A DNA stretch of 64,000 nt, from contig CAZZHH010000011.1 of the NCBI GenBank assembly GCA_964653595.1, forward strand, positions 1-64,000. Direction: 5' to 3'. The notes beneath the pieces were generated by a model. It saw only the letters and a list, made by a program, of their open reading frames with translations. It was not told where the DNA came from and did no database searches. Source of the stretch: JBAXTE01 sp964653595 (GTDB lineage: Bacteria; Bacteroidota; Bacteroidia; Bacteroidales; WCHB1-69). The position numbers and the translations under genes were made by a program. Positions 54,825 to 63,561 of the stretch are shown here, piece by piece; the stretch's first letter is position 1, and every line of letters starts with the position of its first letter.

Positions 54825-56120
54825 TTATAAAATTACATTTACAGTACCAGTATATTTATATTTTTTTCCACTACTTTTGGTTATCACTATCAACCATGTA
54901 CACACACCACTTTGAATTACACTATTCATGTATGTTCCATCCCATCTGTTGTTGATGTTTTCCGATTGAAAGAGTAATTCGCCCCAACGATTATAGATAT
55001 AAAATTCATACTTTTCGTATGGGAAAGTAATTACCGGACCAAAAGATTCATTTGTATAAGATTCGTCTCTATCAGGAGTAAATGCATTAGGTATCCAAAT
55101 ATCTCCTCCAGCTTCTTCGCTAGCTAATGTCCAATTCGAGAAAAAATACTGTTTTGGAACCGATCCAGTAACGACCAGTTTTTGCTCCTCATTAGCAGTT
55201 GATGATGGAGTCCAATCATTCCAGGTCAAACTGTTAGAATTATATCGAATTGCTTTTAAGGTAGGTGCTTTGATTCTATTTGGATTATCAATATCCATAG
55301 AGGTATATTTAAATCCAAGTTGAATTTCGGGTTTAGTAGTATAATTAGGATCAACAATCCAAAAACGATCCACTACATTCATGTCGTTGTGAGGCTCTAG
55401 GTTGATAACACTGAGAGGCAAAGGATAATTTGTATAGTCGGGTGTGTGGTAGGTTGCAAATTTCACAAAGCCATAACCACTTCCTGGAGATAGAGATGAG
55501 TAAGTTACACTAACATCATTCGTATTGTTGGCACCTGAACCAAAAGGAATAACATAATTACCAATCGCATCGCCAATATTCCATTGAATGGTTCCATATG
55601 CTGGTGGATAAGATTCACTGTGTATATGGCCAGATAGATAATTGATACTATTAGGATCCCTGTTATCAATGATTAAGTTATTCTCATTTAAGTTCAATCT
55701 TGCATTCAAGGTCATAATCCCTTTAATTGAGCAATCGGTAACATCTATATTTTTTTCCGTTCCAACAAAAATAATATTTTCAAAATTGGACGAATTACTC
55801 CCTCTTATCGATTGAGTATAGCTCAAATTAGAAATAAATAAATCGCCATTGGGAACAGACTCAATGTTGTTGAACAAAAATCCGTTGGAATTATTAATCA
55901 CATTTCCTTGCAAAACAATTTTACCATCTAAATCGATGTTTCCCAATCCTGTCTCTAAAATTAAATGATTTGGAATAAATACATAAGAGGAATCAGAACA
56001 AACCACACCAGCATCATAAATAGAAAAGCAGTAATCCTCAACAGTTTGAGAAAATAGATGTTGAGAAAAAAACAAAAATTGGGCAATAAAAATCAACTTA
56101 ATGAATCTCATTATTTTCAT
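54825..56120 (-). CDS. T9SS type B surface protein upstream of the collagen-like gene
   Basis: The 431 residues from the ATG at 56120 (MKIMRFIKLIFIAQFLFFSQ, signal peptide) form beta-rich repeats typical of autotransporter-like or 'autotransporter strand' regions (GKIVLQGNVINNSNGFLFNN). A gliding-motility-associated type B C-terminus follows (IWIPNAFTPDRDES, YEFYIYNRWGELLFQS, SGKKYKYTGTVNVIL). The gene ends 11 bases before the collagen-like gene starts, so the two are a transcriptional unit. The frame is open to 56186, but the later start gives the signal peptide. Confidence 0.85.
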   Translation of the reverse strand: MKIMRFIKLIFIAQFLFFSQHLFSQTVEDYCFSIYDAGVVCSDSSYVFIPNHLILETGLGNIDLDGKIVLQGNVINNSNGFLFNNIESVPNGDLFISNLSYTQSIRGSNSSNFENIIFVGTEKNIDVTDCSIKGIMTLNARLNLNENNLIIDNRDPNSINYLSGHIHSESYPPAYGTIQWNIGDAIGNYVIPFGSGANNTNDVSVTYSSLSPGSGYGFVKFATYHTPDYTNYPLPLSVINLEPHNDMNVVDRFWIVDPNYTTKPEIQLGFKYTSMDIDNPNRIKAPTLKAIRYNSNSLTWNDWTPSSTANEEQKLVVTGSVPKQYFFSNWTLASEEAGGDIWIPNAFTPDRDESYTNESFGPVITFPYEKYEFYIYNRWGELLFQSENINNRWDGTYMNSVIQSGVCTWLIVITKSSGKKYKYTGTVNVIL

Positions 56121-56345
56121 ATATATTATATCATTCAACTGTTTTGTCATTGCACTTATACTTATCATGTATCGATTTTGTTTCAAAAAGACAAAATAAT
56201 ATATCTTATTGGCGTCTTCCTATTTTTTAATAATCTAAAATTAACATATGTTTTTAATTATAAAACGGATAAAAAGGAATAAATGATTTCATTACGAAAA
56301 AAATAGTTTTAAATTTAGAAATTTCAAAAATTAAATAACACCCTT

Positions 56346-57170
56346 TCATTTTAAACAATTGTCATCTATGAGTAGTTTAGCATCCTCAATTCCTAAATTT
56401 AATGCAGTTCTCAAATCATTACACGCATTTTCTCTTTGATTAATCTTTAAATAGGCAACTCCTCGGCTATACCAAGCTCTTCCGTAATTAGAATTTAACA
56501 CAATTGCTTTTGACTCCATCAAGATGGTTTGTTCAAACTCCCCTAATTGAAAAAAGGCAACCCCTTTACCGTGATAAGCTTCGGCAAATTGTGGGGCTAA
56601 AGCGATTGCTTTATCAAAAAATTGAATAGACTCTTTGTATTTTTTTAAAAGCAAAAGTGTATTTGCCTTATTATAAAATGGATCTACATAAGTTGGGTTT
56701 ATGGTATAAGCAGTTTGAAAATCTAACATTGCTTTTGAATATGCCTCCGTTTGCTTATATGCGATGCCTCTATTATTGTATGCTTCTGCAAAACCTGGGA
56801 CCAATGAGATAGATTTGTCAAAATCGGCTATTGCCTGGCGTATAATACCTAACGCAAGGTAACTAAACCCTCTATTATTGTATGCAGAGGAGTAGTTGTC
56901 ATTTAATTTTATACATTTATCAAAGGCAGCGATTGCTCCTTTGTGATCTCCTTCTTCTGAAAGGATATTTCCTTGAGTATAAAAGTTCATTGCTTGCATA
57001 CTGTCTTGTGCTATCAATTTCTGAAGTTCGGTGTGAGCTTTATCTACATTCCCCATTTCAAAATTCTTCTCAACAGAATTCAAATCAACATCTTTATTCT
57101 CTACACATGAATTCAATAGAATAAAACTCAACAAAGAAAGTAATACGAAAAATAGGACGCGAAATTTCAT
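56346..57170 (-). CDS. TPR-repeat lipoprotein
   Basis: The 274 residues have the lipobox LLNSCVEN (Cys22) and about seven tetratricopeptide repeats. These include MNFYTQGNILSEEGDHKGAI, AYNNRGFSYLALGIIRQAI, AYNNRGIAYKQTEAYSKAM and AYHGKGVAFFQLGEFEQTI. It is lipid-anchored in the envelope and probably a scaffold for a protein complex. It starts 4 bases after the LutA-like gene ends, so the two share a transcript; no functional link is apparent. Confidence 0.9.
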   Translation of the reverse strand: MKFRVLFFVLLSLLSFILLNSCVENKDVDLNSVEKNFEMGNVDKAHTELQKLIAQDSMQAMNFYTQGNILSEEGDHKGAIAAFDKCIKLNDNYSSAYNNRGFSYLALGIIRQAIADFDKSISLVPGFAEAYNNRGIAYKQTEAYSKAMLDFQTAYTINPTYVDPFYNKANTLLLLKKYKESIQFFDKAIALAPQFAEAYHGKGVAFFQLGEFEQTILMESKAIVLNSNYGRAWYSRGVAYLKINQRENACNDLRTALNLGIEDAKLLIDDNCLK

Positions 57171-57174
57171 AATA

Positions 57175-57891
57175 TTAACATCCTGAAGCTAAAATATCCA
57201 CGATATGAATAGTTTTAACAGAGAATTTATGTTTTTGAATAATGGAATCAAAATGCTTCAAACAGGTAGCATCCGTAGAAGTTATATATTCAGCGCCAGA
57301 ATCTATGATCTGTTGCAATTGAAATAATGCTAATTTTTCGGCGTACTCTGGATATGATTCGGGAAATCGAGATCCGCCACCACAACAACTTTTATTTTCG
57401 AAAGGAGTCAAGGTTAAACTTTCCACTTCCTTTAAAAGTAATTGTGGTTCATTCGAAATATCACATTTTTCAGCAGCGGCACATGAATGGTAATAAGCAA
57501 CAACCCCTTCAAACTTAGCTCCTAGATTGGTAATTTTTTTTACGTTTACCAAATATTGAGTAAGATCAAATGTTTGAGATTGAAATCCTTTCAACTCGTT
57601 ATGTAAAGAAGTGTTAAAGAAAAACTCTTCAAAATATCTTTTCATAAAACCTAAACAGGCAGTAGAAGTAGTAATCAATGGGCGATTAAATGGATATGTA
57701 CGTATAAACTTCTCCGCATAATTTTTTGCGAGCTTCGGATATCCAGACAAATAAGCATGTTGCCCACAACAAGGAGTAAATGTTAATTCAGAAGGAGTAT
57801 CGCCAATATAGGCAATTATTTTAAGTAAATTTTCTCTTTGCGGAAGCGAAAATCCATCGTGAGCACAAGCATAAAACAGATCTACTATCAT
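57175..57891 (-). CDS. lutA: LutA/YkgE-type Fe-S oxidoreductase subunit
   Basis: The 238 residues hold two CCG domains, each with a C-C-G motif: FTPCCGQHAYLSGY near 38-51 and NKSCCGGGSRFPESYPEYAE near 165-184. The partner cysteines are in STACLGF, YHSCAAAEKCD and TDATCLKHF. In lactate utilisation LutA works with LutB and LutC, but neither is in the window. A stand-alone role with another electron carrier is possible. A minus-strand TAAATTTG (57909-57916) is a perfect -7 element just upstream. Confidence 0.85.
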   Translation of the reverse strand: MIVDLFYACAHDGFSLPQRENLLKIIAYIGDTPSELTFTPCCGQHAYLSGYPKLAKNYAEKFIRTYPFNRPLITTSTACLGFMKRYFEEFFFNTSLHNELKGFQSQTFDLTQYLVNVKKITNLGAKFEGVVAYYHSCAAAEKCDISNEPQLLLKEVESLTLTPFENKSCCGGGSRFPESYPEYAEKLALFQLQQIIDSGAEYITSTDATCLKHFDSIIQKHKFSVKTIHIVDILASGC

Positions 57892-57908
57892 GATTTAAAA
57901 TTAATCTA

Positions 57909-57916
57909 CAAATTTA
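57909..57916 (-). promoter_or_regulatory. -7 element of the lutA unit
   Basis: Minus strand TAAATTTG, 18 bases before the ATG at 57891. Confidence 0.4.
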
Positions 57917-57945
57917 ATGTATTTTTAGTAAAATGCAAAAAATAA

Positions 57946-58623
57946 TTAGTGAGATACTCCAATTTTTAGTTTCTGAAAATCAAGGACAACAAACTCTTTA
58001 TTCTCAATTCTCACCACACCTTCTTGCTCCAATTGAGCTAATGACCGAGCTAAAGCAGGGCGAGTAACCCCAAAATAGTCAGCTATTTGTTGCTGCGTGA
58101 GATCCATTTTAGACCGCATGGTTTGTTGATTTAAATTTTCTAATATATAAAAACACAATTTTTCTTTAATGGTTTTAAAGGAGATAAACCATATTCTTTC
58201 AGTTAAAAAAGTCGCTCTATTGGAAACCATTTGCAAAAAATTCACCATTAACGCATTATTTTTATGCATCATCAGTATGAGAGATTCTTTTGGCAAATAC
58301 AAAATATCGGTATCTGTAATTGCTGTAATATTCACCGGAAGTTTAGGTTTATTACTAAATATCAATGCAGTAGCCAGAGGCATTCCCGATTTTAACTCTT
58401 CAATTTTTACCACTTTACCAGATGGGTCAATCATCTCTGCATTCACGGCACCCGTAAGAACAATCATCAACGTATGATAGTCGTCTCCTCTTTGGGCTAT
58501 CAACTCTCCTTTTGAATGTCTTCTTTTTTGGTAATCTACATGAGCGATTAATGTTTCAATTTCTGAAGGAGAAATTCCTTTAAAAAGTGAAGAAAATAGC
58601 AATCTTGTTTTTACATCTTCCAT
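57946..58623 (-). CDS. Crp/Fnr family transcriptional regulator
   Basis: A 225-residue regulator with a cyclic-nucleotide-type barrel (RHSKGELIAQRGDDYHTLMI near 33-52, then PSGKVVKIEELKSGMPLATA). A dimerisation helix and a winged-helix domain follow, with recognition segment DLTQQQIADYFGVTRPALAR near 172-191. The N-terminal cysteine set for an iron-sulfur cluster, as in Fnr, is missing, so oxygen sensing by that route is unlikely. It lies upstream of lutA, 54 bases away on the same strand, and may regulate it. Confidence 0.9.
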   Translation of the reverse strand: MEDVKTRLLFSSLFKGISPSEIETLIAHVDYQKRRHSKGELIAQRGDDYHTLMIVLTGAVNAEMIDPSGKVVKIEELKSGMPLATALIFSNKPKLPVNITAITDTDILYLPKESLILMMHKNNALMVNFLQMVSNRATFLTERIWFISFKTIKEKLCFYILENLNQQTMRSKMDLTQQQIADYFGVTRPALARSLAQLEQEGVVRIENKEFVVLDFQKLKIGVSH

Positions 58624-58656
58624 TCAAACGCACTTAAATATTATTGATTTATTTTA

Positions 58657-60126
58657 TCATCTTTGAAATTTACCTTTTTTTCTTCCCAAATCGGCACTGT
58701 TGTACTCTATTGCTCCCAAATCAGGCATTCCATCTCGTGAAAATTCAAAAATATCGAGAGGATAGGTACTCAAATAAGCTGGATTGCCACTATTTTTAGC
58801 AGGAGAAGTCGCTAATATTCGGTAATTATTATCTTCTATGGACTTAAAAAGAGGATCCACATTTCGAAGACAGTTAGATACAGATGCGTTATTTAAACTT
58901 GTTTTCATCAAACAATGGTCGAATAAAACATCAAAGTTTGCTGCTTCATTTTTATCTAGTTGTACTTCCTCGGAGAGATTTCCATAAATGATGGAATTTG
59001 CAAACAATACTTGAAGATTGCTTACCTCAATAGCAGTAGAGGTAACTAAATAATTGCTAATAAATAGCGATGTAGAAGACCTTGTATCCCCCGTCCATTG
59101 ATTGGATAGGGTATTATGGATAAACGAATAACTGCCCCCACCAGTTAAAGCTACCAAATACTGTCCGCAGTTATACACAAGATTATTGGAAGCTTGAATA
59201 GAATATCTTTTTGCCAAAATACCGGCTCCAGACATGTTTTCAATAATCGTATTGGTAAGTACCAATTTATTTCCCATCGACTGATCTAACGTTTCGGCTT
59301 GAATGCCTATAAATCCATTTTTGATTACAGCATAGTTAATTTCATTATCTACAGATCCTTCATTTAGCCATATTCTATCCCATTGACCAGCCACATTGGC
59401 ATACCATGTTTCTCGTCTATCTCCCTGGAAAACAACAGGATTGTCTTTTATCCCTTGCACTTTTAGACTTCCACCTTTATAAACCCAAACTCCCGAATTT
59501 TTGTGCATATAAATTTTACATCCATTTTCGATGGTTAACGATGCAGTAGAGTCTACTACAGCATATCCATAAATCACATACGGTTTATCGTTTTGCCAAG
59601 TTATATGCTGACCTTCTGCTGCAACAATTTTATAGGGTGGCAATCCTGCAACTCGGTGATCGGCAACAATAAAATGAGCATCTTGACCACATGCAACTAC
59701 ATCCACATCTTGTTGATTGCCATTTAATTCAAACAAAATGGAGTCTTTTATCAAAATCGGATTGTTTTGATTGTTGATGTTAATATTGGCTTTCACAAAA
59801 ATAAAGAGGCTGTCTTTAGCATCTATCTCCACATTGCGAACCGAATTAGAGGGTTCTCCATTCACATTTAAACTAAAGTAAGAGTTGTTGCCAGCCAAAC
59901 GAATAGAGCTAATAATAATTTTTTTGTTGTAAGGATTGTACACGGTAAGTCGCTGAGTGGAAGTAGTAACCGTAGTAAAAACAGTATCAAAAGTGATTAA
60001 CTCGGTTGAAAAATTAACTTTTGCAGAATCATCCGTCATTAAATTATCCTCTTTTTTACATGAAAATAAGAGCAATAGGAAAAGGGGGAAAAAAAGATAA
60101 CTTAGTTTTGTCTTTATAGCTAGCAT
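58657..60126 (-). CDS. Beta-helix lipoprotein
   Basis: The 489 residues from the ATG at 60126 (MLAIKTKLSYLFFPLFLLLL) have the lipobox LLFSCKKED. After an Ig-like start (ELITFDTVFTTVTTSTQRLT) comes a right-handed parallel beta-helix (ASLTIENGCKIYMHKNSGVW, NAVIKNGFIGIQAETLD, GNKLVLTNTIIENMSGAGIL). The end, NYRILATSPAKNSGNP and MPDLGAIEYN, is typical of secreted polysaccharide-related beta-helix proteins in Bacteroidota. No catalytic residues are recognised. A TTG further upstream (60159) extends the frame but lacks a signal. Confidence 0.82.
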   Translation of the reverse strand: MLAIKTKLSYLFFPLFLLLLFSCKKEDNLMTDDSAKVNFSTELITFDTVFTTVTTSTQRLTVYNPYNKKIIISSIRLAGNNSYFSLNVNGEPSNSVRNVEIDAKDSLFIFVKANININNQNNPILIKDSILFELNGNQQDVDVVACGQDAHFIVADHRVAGLPPYKIVAAEGQHITWQNDKPYVIYGYAVVDSTASLTIENGCKIYMHKNSGVWVYKGGSLKVQGIKDNPVVFQGDRRETWYANVAGQWDRIWLNEGSVDNEINYAVIKNGFIGIQAETLDQSMGNKLVLTNTIIENMSGAGILAKRYSIQASNNLVYNCGQYLVALTGGGSYSFIHNTLSNQWTGDTRSSTSLFISNYLVTSTAIEVSNLQVLFANSIIYGNLSEEVQLDKNEAANFDVLFDHCLMKTSLNNASVSNCLRNVDPLFKSIEDNNYRILATSPAKNSGNPAYLSTYPLDIFEFSRDGMPDLGAIEYNSADLGRKKGKFQR

Positions 60127-60281
60127 ACTGAATTCAATTTTTTGCTTACGTAACGACAAAAATACGAAATTGGTATGACTTTATCGATATTTTCTAGAAA
60201 TAAACAAATGAAACATTAAGTATTCGTTAAATTAATATAATTCCATGCAAGAATGAGGATTATTTTTTAAAAAAATTACCT

Positions 60282-60289
60282 TATCTTTG
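60282..60289 (+). promoter_or_regulatory. -7 element of the glycogen cluster
   Basis: TATCTTTG, 18 bases before the ATG at 60308; the -33 position is T-rich but lacks TTTG. Confidence 0.45.
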
Positions 60290-60307
60290 TGAAAATTCCA
60301 AAACGAT

Positions 60308-62269
60308 ATGTCATATATTAAATTTGAAAAACAGCAAGTAGTAAATTTAGAATTTGTTTTAAATCGTGAAATCGTACGAACAAATCGGGCAGGAGCATTT
60401 GCATGTCAGAATATAATTGGGTGCAATACTCGCAAATACGATGGTTTATTAATCGTTGAACAGCCTACTTTAGATGGGCAACATCACGTATTATTATCGG
60501 CCATTGATGAAACGATTATTCAGCACGATAGCGATTTTAATTTTGGAATACATAGATACAAGGGAGGTCATTATTCTCCAAAGGGAAATAAATATGTTCA
60601 CCGTTTTGATATTGAGCCCATCCCTAAAGTGGAATATCGGGTTGGAGATGTAGTTCTGACAAAAGAGTTTGTCTTTTCTTCAAAATCCAATCAGGTATTA
60701 ATACGATACACTCTGGTTCAGGGGGCACAAGATACAATACTAAGATTAAAGCCATATCTTGCTTTCAGAAACATTCATTCATTGTCGAAATGCAACATGG
60801 ATGCAGACACAAGGTATGAGCCCATTGAAAATGGAATTAAGATGAAGTTATACAATGGATACACCCATCTTTTTCTACAAATATCAAAAAAATGTGATTA
60901 TATTCATGTGCCAGACTGGTACAAAAACTTTGAGTATATTGAAGAGATCAATCGGGGATATGAAGCATGTGAGGACCTTCTTGTTCCAGGCTATTTTGAA
61001 GTAAAGCTAAAAGAGGGAGAAAGTATTATTGTAGCGGCCGGCACCAACGAAGTTGCCACAAATACGCTAAAGAAATCTTTCTCTAATGAGCTAAACGTTC
61101 GCATTCCTCGAAATTCATTTGAAAACAACCTTCGCAATGCAGCTCAACAGTTTTTTGTAAAACAAGGAAAGAAAACTCTGATTACAGCTGGTTTTCCATG
61201 GTATGATAGAATTGGGCGTGACACTTTTATGGCTTTACCTGGATTGACCTTAGTAACCGGCGATTTTATCATAGCTAAAAATATTATCGACTCCATGGTG
61301 TCGGAACTTAAAGGGGCATTTTTTCCAAATATTGGAAGTGGTATTCATGCAAACTATCAATCGTCCGACACTTCCTTATGGTTTTTTTGGGCACTACAAC
61401 AGTATAGTTACTTTACAAAATCGAACATTGAAACGTGGGAAACATATGGTCCCATAATGAAAAACATCTTATCTGCATATAAACAGGGCACCGATTTCGG
61501 AATCCACATGCTTGACAATGGGCTTATCAGTGTAAAAGATCAAGGTCTGGCACTTACGTGGATGAATGCATATATCGACGGTAAGCCGGTAACTGGAAGA
61601 TCAGGTTGTGCAGTAGAGATTAACGCATTATGGTACAACGCACTTATGTTTTCGCTAGAAATTGCTAAAGAAGCCAAAGATGATATATTTGTTAGAGAAT
61701 GGCAACCAATTGCGGATTCATTTCCTACCACTTTTAAAAATAGTTTTTGGAGTAAAGAGAAAGGATATTTGTGTGATGTAATTCAACATGGTGTATGCGA
61801 TTGGAGTGTGAGGCCAAACATGATTTTAGCAACATCGTTACCCTACTCTCCCTTGAGTGAGAAAATCAGAGAATTAGTACTGGAGAAAATTAAAATTGAG
61901 TTACTCACCGAACGAGGAATTCGAACTTTAACCCCCACTGACGAAAGATATAAGGGCAATTACCAAGGAAATCAGTACGAAAGAGATGAGGCTTTTCATC
62001 AAGGAACTGTATTTCCATGGCTATTTGGTCATTTTGTGGATGGGTATTTAAAAGTTCACAAACACAGTAAGTTAAGCATGATTAAACGGTATTACGAAGG
62101 TTTTGAAGAGACAGTAACCACTCATGGGGTAGGAACCATCTCTGAGCTCTACGATGCCGACCCACCACACAAACCAGGAGGGGCTATCTCTCAGGCAACC
62201 AGTGTTGCCGAGTTGTTACGAGCAAAATTTATCATTCAAAAGTATGAATCTGAAAAACCAATAATATGA
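60308..62269 (+). CDS. Glycogen debranching enzyme (amylo-alpha-1,6-glucosidase type)
   Basis: Hydrolyses alpha-1,6 branch points of glycogen in the cytosol. The 653 residues join an N-terminal GDE domain (about 15-230, REIVRTNRAGAFACQNIIGC, KYDGLLIVEQPTLDG) to a C-terminal alpha/alpha-toroid of the GH133/GDE_C type. The latter has GFPWYDRIGRDTFMALPGLT, GRSGCAVEINALWYNALMFS and DEAFHQGTVFPWLFGHFVDG; catalytic acids are expected in GRDTF and DEAFHQG. The first gene of a forward cluster, overlapping the glycosyltransferase gene by four bases. Confidence 0.93.
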   Translation: MSYIKFEKQQVVNLEFVLNREIVRTNRAGAFACQNIIGCNTRKYDGLLIVEQPTLDGQHHVLLSAIDETIIQHDSDFNFGIHRYKGGHYSPKGNKYVHRFDIEPIPKVEYRVGDVVLTKEFVFSSKSNQVLIRYTLVQGAQDTILRLKPYLAFRNIHSLSKCNMDADTRYEPIENGIKMKLYNGYTHLFLQISKKCDYIHVPDWYKNFEYIEEINRGYEACEDLLVPGYFEVKLKEGESIIVAAGTNEVATNTLKKSFSNELNVRIPRNSFENNLRNAAQQFFVKQGKKTLITAGFPWYDRIGRDTFMALPGLTLVTGDFIIAKNIIDSMVSELKGAFFPNIGSGIHANYQSSDTSLWFFWALQQYSYFTKSNIETWETYGPIMKNILSAYKQGTDFGIHMLDNGLISVKDQGLALTWMNAYIDGKPVTGRSGCAVEINALWYNALMFSLEIAKEAKDDIFVREWQPIADSFPTTFKNSFWSKEKGYLCDVIQHGVCDWSVRPNMILATSLPYSPLSEKIRELVLEKIKIELLTERGIRTLTPTDERYKGNYQGNQYERDEAFHQGTVFPWLFGHFVDGYLKVHKHSKLSMIKRYYEGFEETVTTHGVGTISELYDADPPHKPGGAISQATSVAELLRAKFIIQKYESEKPII

Positions 62270-63549
62270 GAGTGTTGATGTTTGGATGGGAGTTTCCTCC
62301 TCATATTGCGGGCGGACTCGGTACTGCTTGTTTTGGCCTTACCAAAGGCATGATGAAACAGGGAATGGAAGTGATATTTGTGGTACCTAAAGCGTATGGG
62401 GATGAGAGTCAGGAAGCGGTGAGATTAGTGAATGCATCGGATATTGAAATTGATTTACGCTATACAAAATTGGATGAATTTTCGAATCTGCTTACTTTTG
62501 TGGAAGTAAACTCATCCTTAATTCCTTATGTAGGAGAAGAAGAATACTATAATTTCATCCACCAAAAAGAGGATTTTTCGAATGAAACTGATCATTCATA
62601 TTTAAAAAAACGCTACGAATTTAGTGGCAAATACGGTAAAAACCTAATGGAAGAGGTTGCTCGATATGCAATTGTAGCGAGTTCGATAGCCGACCAAGAA
62701 CAATTTGATGTGATTCATGCACACGACTGGTTAACTTATCCTGCGGGCATTGCGGCCAAACAAGCTTCTGGAAAACCACTAGTAGTTCATGTTCACGCTA
62801 CAGAATTCGACCGCTCCGGCTTAAATATTAACGAAGTAGTTTATAACATTGAACGAAGTGGCATGGAGGCAGCTGATAAAGTTGTTACGGTAAGCAATTT
62901 AACCAAACAAATTGTGATTGAAAAATACGGCATCAATCCCGACAAAGTGGTTACCGTTCACAATGCCGTTGAGCCGACGCCAAATTCGGAAAAAGAGACA
63001 TATTCGAAATTTTTAAATCAAAAAGTAGTTACTTTTTTGGGAAGAGTAACCTACCAAAAAGGTCCTGAATACTTTGTTGAAGCTGCTTATAAAGTCTTGC
63101 AACGCGATCCGAATGTACATTTTGTTTTGGCTGGAGACGGAGATATGATGCCAAAAGTAATCAGACGTGTTGCAAAGCTGAGGATGGGTGATCGGTTTCA
63201 TTTCACCGGCTTTTTAAGAGGAAAAGAGGTAGACAAAATGTTTGCGCTAAGCGATGTTTACGTAATGCCTTCCGTGTCAGAACCATTCGGAATTTCGCCT
63301 TTAGAGGCTATGCGTAACAATGTACCTGTTGTGATTTCAAAACAATCGGGGGTAGCAGAAATATTAGTACATGCACTTAAAGTAGATTTTTGGGATGTGG
63401 AAGCAATGGCAGATGCCATTTGGGGGCTATTACATTATGATGCACTTCCAAAAATGTTTCAAAAACATGGAAAAACTGAAGTAGATAATCTCCTTTGGGA
63501 AAATGCTGCTTACAAATTAAAAGAGATATACCATTCATTAGTTCACTAA
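62266..63549 (+). CDS. GT4 glycosyltransferase, glycogen-synthase-like
   Basis: A GT-B retaining glycosyltransferase of 427 residues. GWEFPPHIAGGLGTACFGL at 6-24 is the ADP-glucose synthase type of entry loop, followed by HAHDWLTYPAGIAAKQ, VTFLGRVTYQKGPEYFVEAA, VHFVLAGDGDMMP and SVSEPFGISPLEAMRNNVP (the E-x7-E sugar-nucleotide motif). It sits between debranching enzyme and amylase genes, so it most likely elongates glycogen; the donor nucleotide is inferred. Start ATG overlaps the preceding stop (ATGA). Confidence 0.9.
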   Translation: MRVLMFGWEFPPHIAGGLGTACFGLTKGMMKQGMEVIFVVPKAYGDESQEAVRLVNASDIEIDLRYTKLDEFSNLLTFVEVNSSLIPYVGEEEYYNFIHQKEDFSNETDHSYLKKRYEFSGKYGKNLMEEVARYAIVASSIADQEQFDVIHAHDWLTYPAGIAAKQASGKPLVVHVHATEFDRSGLNINEVVYNIERSGMEAADKVVTVSNLTKQIVIEKYGINPDKVVTVHNAVEPTPNSEKETYSKFLNQKVVTFLGRVTYQKGPEYFVEAAYKVLQRDPNVHFVLAGDGDMMPKVIRRVAKLRMGDRFHFTGFLRGKEVDKMFALSDVYVMPSVSEPFGISPLEAMRNNVPVVISKQSGVAEILVHALKVDFWDVEAMADAIWGLLHYDALPKMFQKHGKTEVDNLLWENAAYKLKEIYHSLVH

Positions 63550-63561
63550 AAAATTAAATAT

